DNA of 64,000 bases from Rhizobiaceae bacterium (lineage in GTDB: Bacteria > Pseudomonadota > Alphaproteobacteria > Rhizobiales > Rhizobiaceae): positions 1,531,623-1,595,622 of the forward strand of contig JAEPNK010000001.1 of assembly GCA_017643495.1 (NCBI GenBank), in the 5' to 3' direction. Below are positions 60,089 to 64,000 of this stretch, piece after piece. Every line of letters starts with the position of its first letter. Within the stretch, counting starts at the first letter, position 1. The notes under the pieces were generated by a model, which was given only the letters and a program-made list of their open reading frames with translations, ran no database searches and was not told the origin of the DNA. A program made the translations under genes and the position numbers.

Positions 60089-60802
60089 TCAGACGGTATG
60101 AAAGCCGTACTGTTCCAGCAATGAAACAAGCATCAGCTTTGCTTGCACCCTGTGGTCACGGTGTATTTTGCGGGCCTGTTCAGCCTCACCATTCCGGATG
60201 GCCTGCAATACATCCCTGTGGGCGTCGTTTGATTTTGTCGGCTTTGGCCTCAGATGCAACGTCACTTTTCTGGCCCTGCGCACCTGGTCACCGTACATTC
60301 GGCAGATATTGCCAATTCGCCGGTTGCCCCCCAGTCGCACCAGTTCCGAGTGGAACAGCTCGTCAGCATTGGCCCATGCTTCCAGATCACCCGCGTTCAG
60401 CGCATCATCCATTTTCTGAATAGCCTGTTCCGCAGGGTGGAACTCGCCGGAGGGATGCTTCTTCCTCGCAGCCAATTCTGCCGAAAGGCTTTCAAGTTCC
60501 GTAAGCACGTCATAAATCTCGGCCATGTCTTCTGACGACAAGGCCAGGACCCGAACACCGTGTCTGGGTTTCACTTCAACCAGACCCTGGGCTTCAAGGA
60601 TCAGCGTGGCTTCGCGAATTGGGGTACGAGACATGCCGAGCATTTCGGCAAGTTCGCTTTCCAGATGGTTGGAGCCGGAAGCAAGCCTGTTTTCAAGAAT
60701 CAGGTTTTTCAAAACCTCAACTGCATGCTGCGTGTTTGACTTGCCCCTGATGGGCCGTTTCCTGCCAGCTGTTTCGGTTGCCGTTTCATCCATTACAGAC
60801 AT
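60089..60802 (-). CDS. GntR-family regulator with FCD domain
   Basis: 237 residues. N-terminal winged helix (AVEVLKNLILENRLASGSNH, LESELAEMLGMSRTPIREAT) and C-terminal FCD ligand domain with the usual metal-binding Asp/His residues (ADELFHSELV, DAHRDVLQAI, HRDHRVQAKLML). Usually a repressor responding to a carboxylic acid. It overlaps the oxidoreductase gene by 10 bases and ends the three-gene minus-strand operon, so it may control that operon and the divergent TctC gene. Confidence 0.92.
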   Translation of the reverse strand: MSVMDETATETAGRKRPIRGKSNTQHAVEVLKNLILENRLASGSNHLESELAEMLGMSRTPIREATLILEAQGLVEVKPRHGVRVLALSSEDMAEIYDVLTELESLSAELAARKKHPSGEFHPAEQAIQKMDDALNAGDLEAWANADELFHSELVRLGGNRRIGNICRMYGDQVRRARKVTLHLRPKPTKSNDAHRDVLQAIRNGEAEQARKIHRDHRVQAKLMLVSLLEQYGFHTV

Positions 60803-61806
60803 ACCTTCTGCCCGCTCTCTGCTGATTTGTAGATCGCTTCTTCGATTTTGAGAACGTCCAGATAATCGTGCGCCGAATTTTCAAATTTACCATCGCCTCT
60901 GATTGCATTCACTACATGGGATTGTAGGGCAAAAACACAATCTCCGGCAAATCCTGCATACTCCCGTATCGGGATCAGGGTGCGCAGTGTTCGGGAGCCG
61001 AATGAACGGAAACGGACCCGTCCGGTACCTTCGAGGCTGATGGTACCCTTGCTGCCTTCAAGCAAGGCTTCCCCCAAAGTTGTGCGGCAATTTTCCGCAT
61101 CATGGTCGAGGTGGCGGTTTGCATCGAACAGGGCACGCCTCTCTTGGGCAAACTCCATTATGAAGTAACCCGCATCCTCGCCTGCGATGGCCGGGTTCAA
61201 CTGGCGAAGGTCGGCATAGACCGACAGTGGCTTGCCGAAAAGAAAACGGAACGTGTCAATCCAGTGTACGCCTGTTTCATGAATTAGGAAGCGCGGCATT
61301 TTCTGAAAGTAGGGCTGGCGATCGAGATAAGCCTTGTCACCCTGACCGTCTCCGGTACGCAGTCTGAACGTCAACTGGTGTACCTGCCCCAACAGTTCGT
61401 CTTCCATCACCCGTTTCATGCAGCGATACCAGGGTTGAAACCTGAAATTCTCATGAATGATGAGGTTTACACCTGCCTGTTCACAAAGCTCTGTAGCTAG
61501 CATTGCTTCTTCAAGTGAGTTGCAGAAGGGTTTTTGGCAGATGATTGTCTTTACATCTCTGGAAAGACAAGAACGGATTAACCCCAAATGGCTGTCAGAA
61601 GGAGTTATGATATCAACCAGTTCAGGTTTGGCATCGGCCAGCATGGCGTTGACGTTTTTGAATGCAGGCAATCCCGTTTTCTTTGCAGCAGCAAAATCCA
61701 GGCTGGCAGATGCTACAAGTTCGATACCTTTAATCCGCCGCCAGGCATCAAGATGGAACTGGCTGAAATACCCGGTTCCAACACATGCCGTTCGGATGCT
61801 GCCCAT
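60793..61806 (-). CDS. Gfo/Idh/MocA-family oxidoreductase
   Basis: 337 residues from ATG 61806. NAD(P)-binding fold (IRTACVGTGYFSQFHLDAWR), the EKP-like motif as CQKPFCNSLEEAM (Gln in place of Glu), and a C-terminal substrate domain (FLIHETGVHWIDTFRFLFGK). These enzymes oxidise sugar-like or cyclic alcohols; substrate unknown. Starts 2 bases after the stop of the isopropylmalate-dehydrogenase-like gene. Confidence 0.9.
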   Translation of the reverse strand: MGSIRTACVGTGYFSQFHLDAWRRIKGIELVASASLDFAAAKKTGLPAFKNVNAMLADAKPELVDIITPSDSHLGLIRSCLSRDVKTIICQKPFCNSLEEAMLATELCEQAGVNLIIHENFRFQPWYRCMKRVMEDELLGQVHQLTFRLRTGDGQGDKAYLDRQPYFQKMPRFLIHETGVHWIDTFRFLFGKPLSVYADLRQLNPAIAGEDAGYFIMEFAQERRALFDANRHLDHDAENCRTTLGEALLEGSKGTISLEGTGRVRFRSFGSRTLRTLIPIREYAGFAGDCVFALQSHVVNAIRGDGKFENSAHDYLDVLKIEEAIYKSAESGQKVCL

Positions 61807-61808
61807 TG

Positions 61809-62897
61809 TCAGGCCACCAGTTTCGCAATGACAGCTTCTGCGCAACTGTTCGTGTCGGAATTGCCGCCAAGGTCACGGGTCAGATAGCGGTTCTCACCGA
61901 GAACAGCATCGACTGCGGTACGAAGACGCTTCGCATCATCGATCATGCGCGGGTTTTCATGGCGGTGCCCCAGCCATTCAAGCATCATGCCTGCGGAAAG
62001 GATCATTGCAAACGGATTGGCGATACCCATGCCTGCTATGTCCGGTGCCGAGCCGTGGCAGGGTTGGAAGACGGCCTGCTCGTCTCCGATATCTGCAGAA
62101 GGGGCCAGTCCAAGCCCACCCATTAATCCTGCTCCCAGGTCAGAAAGAATGTCACCAAACATGTTTTCGGTAACGAGCACATCAAACTCCCAGGGCTTTT
62201 GCACCATCCAGAGTGCAGTGGCATCTACATAGGCATGTTCTGCCTTGATATCCGGAAACCGTTTTGCACGTTCATAAAAAATTTCCCTGAAAAACGCGAA
62301 AGCACGAAACACATTTGCCTTGTCCACACATGTAACGGTTCCCATGCTGCAGCCATCCGATTTTCGTTGGGCAGCAAGTGAGAACGCAAAATCAAACAGT
62401 TTTTCACTTACATCTCTCGTGATGCGAAGAGTTTCGCGGGCTTCGGCATCGCTGACCTCGCCCCGCCCTTGGGTGTAAAACAACCCTTCAGTGCTTTCGC
62501 GGATGAGAACCAGGTCAATCTTTTTGCCTTCCGGCAGGGTAAGGGGACTGGTTGCGCCCGGTGAAACGGTCACAGGTCGTACACCGGCATACAGGTTGAG
62601 TGCCTTCCGCAACTCGATCTGTGGAGAAATTTCGGTGCCGTCATCATATCTGACATCCGGCAAGCCCATGGCTGAAAGCAGGATCGCGTCCGAGTTTCTG
62701 GCTGCTTCAAGAGATGACGAGGGAAGGGATTCTCCGGTTTTCGCATAATGTGCTGCGCCGGCCGGGGCAGTTTCAAACGAGAATGAATACTCACCGCCAT
62801 TACCCTGAACGGATTTCAGCACATCAAGAGTGGGTGCCATGATTTCAGGACCAATTCCGTCCCCCTCGAATACGGTAATTCTGAAGTCCGATTTCAT
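61809..62897 (-). CDS. Isopropylmalate/tartrate dehydrogenase family enzyme
   Basis: NAD-dependent beta-decarboxylating dehydrogenase, 362 residues from ATG 62897; the longer frame to 62969 lacks the conserved start. Motifs: ITVFEGDGIGPEI, LNLYAGVRPV, VLIRESTEGLFYTQG, VTCVDKANVFRAF and VTENMFGDILSDLGAGLMGG. Without the leu genes nearby and next to organic-acid uptake genes, a catabolic role on a malate-like acid (for example tartrate) is more likely than leucine synthesis. First gene of the minus-strand operon with the oxidoreductase and GntR genes. Confidence 0.9.
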   Translation of the reverse strand: MKSDFRITVFEGDGIGPEIMAPTLDVLKSVQGNGGEYSFSFETAPAGAAHYAKTGESLPSSSLEAARNSDAILLSAMGLPDVRYDDGTEISPQIELRKALNLYAGVRPVTVSPGATSPLTLPEGKKIDLVLIRESTEGLFYTQGRGEVSDAEARETLRITRDVSEKLFDFAFSLAAQRKSDGCSMGTVTCVDKANVFRAFAFFREIFYERAKRFPDIKAEHAYVDATALWMVQKPWEFDVLVTENMFGDILSDLGAGLMGGLGLAPSADIGDEQAVFQPCHGSAPDIAGMGIANPFAMILSAGMMLEWLGHRHENPRMIDDAKRLRTAVDAVLGENRYLTRDLGGNSDTNSCAEAVIAKLVA

Positions 62898-63074
62898 GAT
62901 CTCGCCTGTCTCCGCACTAATGTCCGCCCCTTGAAAGCCAGCAGGAAGCAAGCCTGCCCGCAAAGCCATTCGGGGTCGTTATTTTCGTTATATTCCGGCC
63001 CAGACACAAAGTCTTGTCACCCAAATTCCTCCCATTTCCATAGATCGCAATAATGCGTTTGACAACTAATTTTT

Positions 63075-63090
63075 TAATGTATACGTAATT
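63075..63090. promoter_or_regulatory. Candidate GntR operator in the divergent promoter
   Basis: TAATGTATACGTAATT contains the palindrome GTATAC (63079-63084) flanked by TAA/TAA-type bases, the form of many FCD-type GntR operators. It sits in the interval between the isopropylmalate-dehydrogenase-like gene and the TctC gene. Support is motif form and position only. Confidence 0.35.
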
Positions 63091-63124
63091 TCGTGAGTTA
63101 AGTCGCGTTACAGGGAGGAAAATC

Positions 63125-64000
63125 ATGAGGCGCACATTCTTGAAGCTTGCAACAGCAGCTGCCGTTGCTCTTTCTGCTGGATCATATGCATCCGCGCAGG
63201 AATACCCGTTTAGGGATATCACTACTGCCGTTGTGTGGGGTGCCGGTGGTGGTACCGATACAATCAACCGCATGATCATGGCGGAAATGGAAAAGCATTT
63301 GCCAGTGGGTATATCCGTGATCAACCAGACGGGCGGTGTCGCCGGGTCCAACGGCATGGTCTATGTGATGAACCAGCCTGATGACGGCTACACACTGGTT
63401 GGCCTTTCCGAATCCAACGTCACTGCCGCTGTCCAGGGTGGCTGGGACAAAAAGTTTTCTTTCTGGCATCCCTTTATAGTGGGCGGTTCGCCGGATCTGA
63501 TTTCAGTACCAGCCGATTCCCCATACAATACAATCGAAGACCTGGTGAATGCAGCCAAGGAGAAACCCGGCACGATTCCGGCCGCCGCATCGGGTTCAGG
63601 TTCGATCCACCACCTCAATCTGCTGGCTATCGAGAACGGTTCCGGCGCCAAGTTCAAGTTTGTCCCCTACAAGGGATCGGCACCTGGTCAGGAGGCTGCC
63701 ATCGCCGGTGAAGTCGATCTTGTTGTCACGTCACTGGCTGAACAGGCCCCCCTGATCGAAGGTGGCAAACTCAAGCCATTGGCAATGTTGACACCGGAGG
63801 ACGCAAAATTTGGTGACGTCACGATACCGTCTGCTTTCAACTCGTTTGATGGACTGGACAAGTATTTGCCCTTGAAACAGGCAATAGGGTTTGCGGTTCA
63901 TGCATCAGCCCCTGATGACGCCAAGGCAGCATTGACCGATGCCTTCAACAAGGCCATTGCATCGGATGTCGTCGCTGAATGGGCGAAGTCCAACAACTAT
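63125..64000 (+). CDS. Tripartite tricarboxylate transporter binding protein TctC (partial)
   Basis: First 292 residues of a periplasmic binding protein of the TctC/Bug family; the gene runs past the window end. Signal peptide LKLATAAAVALSAGSYASAQ, then the family start YPFRDITTAVVWGAGGGTDT, VINQTGGVAGSNGMVYV and SGSGSIHHLNLLAIENGSGA. GGGAGG ribosome site before ATG 63125. Membrane partners TctA/TctB, if present, would follow outside the window. It takes up di- or tricarboxylates or aromatic acids; divergent from the isopropylmalate-dehydrogenase-like gene. Confidence 0.93.
   Translation, partial: MRRTFLKLATAAAVALSAGSYASAQEYPFRDITTAVVWGAGGGTDTINRMIMAEMEKHLPVGISVINQTGGVAGSNGMVYVMNQPDDGYTLVGLSESNVTAAVQGGWDKKFSFWHPFIVGGSPDLISVPADSPYNTIEDLVNAAKEKPGTIPAAASGSGSIHHLNLLAIENGSGAKFKFVPYKGSAPGQEAAIAGEVDLVVTSLAEQAPLIEGGKLKPLAMLTPEDAKFGDVTIPSAFNSFDGLDKYLPLKQAIGFAVHASAPDDAKAALTDAFNKAIASDVVAEWAKSNNY

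Overview
The window comes from an alphaproteobacterium of the order Hyphomicrobiales (the rhizobial lineage). The flagellar gene content is typical of that group: motA far from motB, the periplasmic motor genes motC and motE, flaF and flbT, a rem/ftcR-type regulator, several adjacent flagellins, and a chemotaxis operon with the rhizobial accessory genes cheS and cheT. Base composition is moderate (near 50% GC by eye). Together with TRAP and TctC-type transporters this would fit a marine or host-associated member such as the Stappia/Ahrensia/Hoeflea groups, but genus is an inference.

Layout. 1-4.1 kb: the end of an unidentified gene, an AbrB-family membrane protein and a large chemoreceptor. 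4.3-7.6 kb: a small hypothetical gene, a LuxR-type regulator resembling VisN/VisR, and a minus-strand operon (DUF1217 protein, flgF, small membrane protein). 7.7-20.1 kb: motA, fliM, an unrecognised membrane-anchored gene, fliN, fliG, flhB, an unrecognised gene, then flgB flgC fliE flgG flgA flgI motE flgH fliL fliP, nearly all overlapping or touching. 20.2-23.7 kb: three flagellin genes, each with its own leader and terminator. 23.9-32.5 kb: a chemotaxis operon (receptor, cheS, cheY1, cheA, cheW, cheR, cheB, cheY2, cheD, cheT). 32.6-38.5 kb: fliF, motB, motC, fliK. 38.9-39.6 kb: rem. 39.8-49.3 kb: flgE flgK flgL flaF flbT flgD fliQ flhA fliR, a flgJ-like gene, a flgN-like gene and a motF-like gene. 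The export ATPase fliI and its partners are not in the window.

49.5-64 kb is accessory and metabolic: a secreted protein with a VasI-like C-terminus, a hypothetical gene, then a catabolic region. That region holds a DapA-like lyase, a lone molybdenum hydroxylase large subunit, an aspartate dehydrogenase, a LysR regulator, 3-hydroxyanthranilate 3,4-dioxygenase, a complete TRAP transporter (dctPQM), a GntR regulator, a Gfo/Idh/MocA oxidoreductase, an isopropylmalate-dehydrogenase-like enzyme and a TctC-type binding protein cut by the window end. The set looks like uptake and breakdown of an organic acid or aromatic/N-heterocyclic compound; the substrate cannot be read from sequence.

The most interesting non-coding signals are: (1) a two-hairpin leader with fixed spacing and a compensatory base change, in front of all three flagellin genes and the chemotaxis operon, in a genome region that also encodes FlbT, a known regulator of flagellin mRNA in Caulobacter; (2) an identical 18-mer upstream of motA and flgE with shorter versions upstream of flgB and fliF; (3) CtrA-like TTAA-N7-TTAA boxes; (4) perfect inverted repeats in the divergent promoters of the catabolic region. 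No tRNA, rRNA, CRISPR array or insertion sequence was seen.
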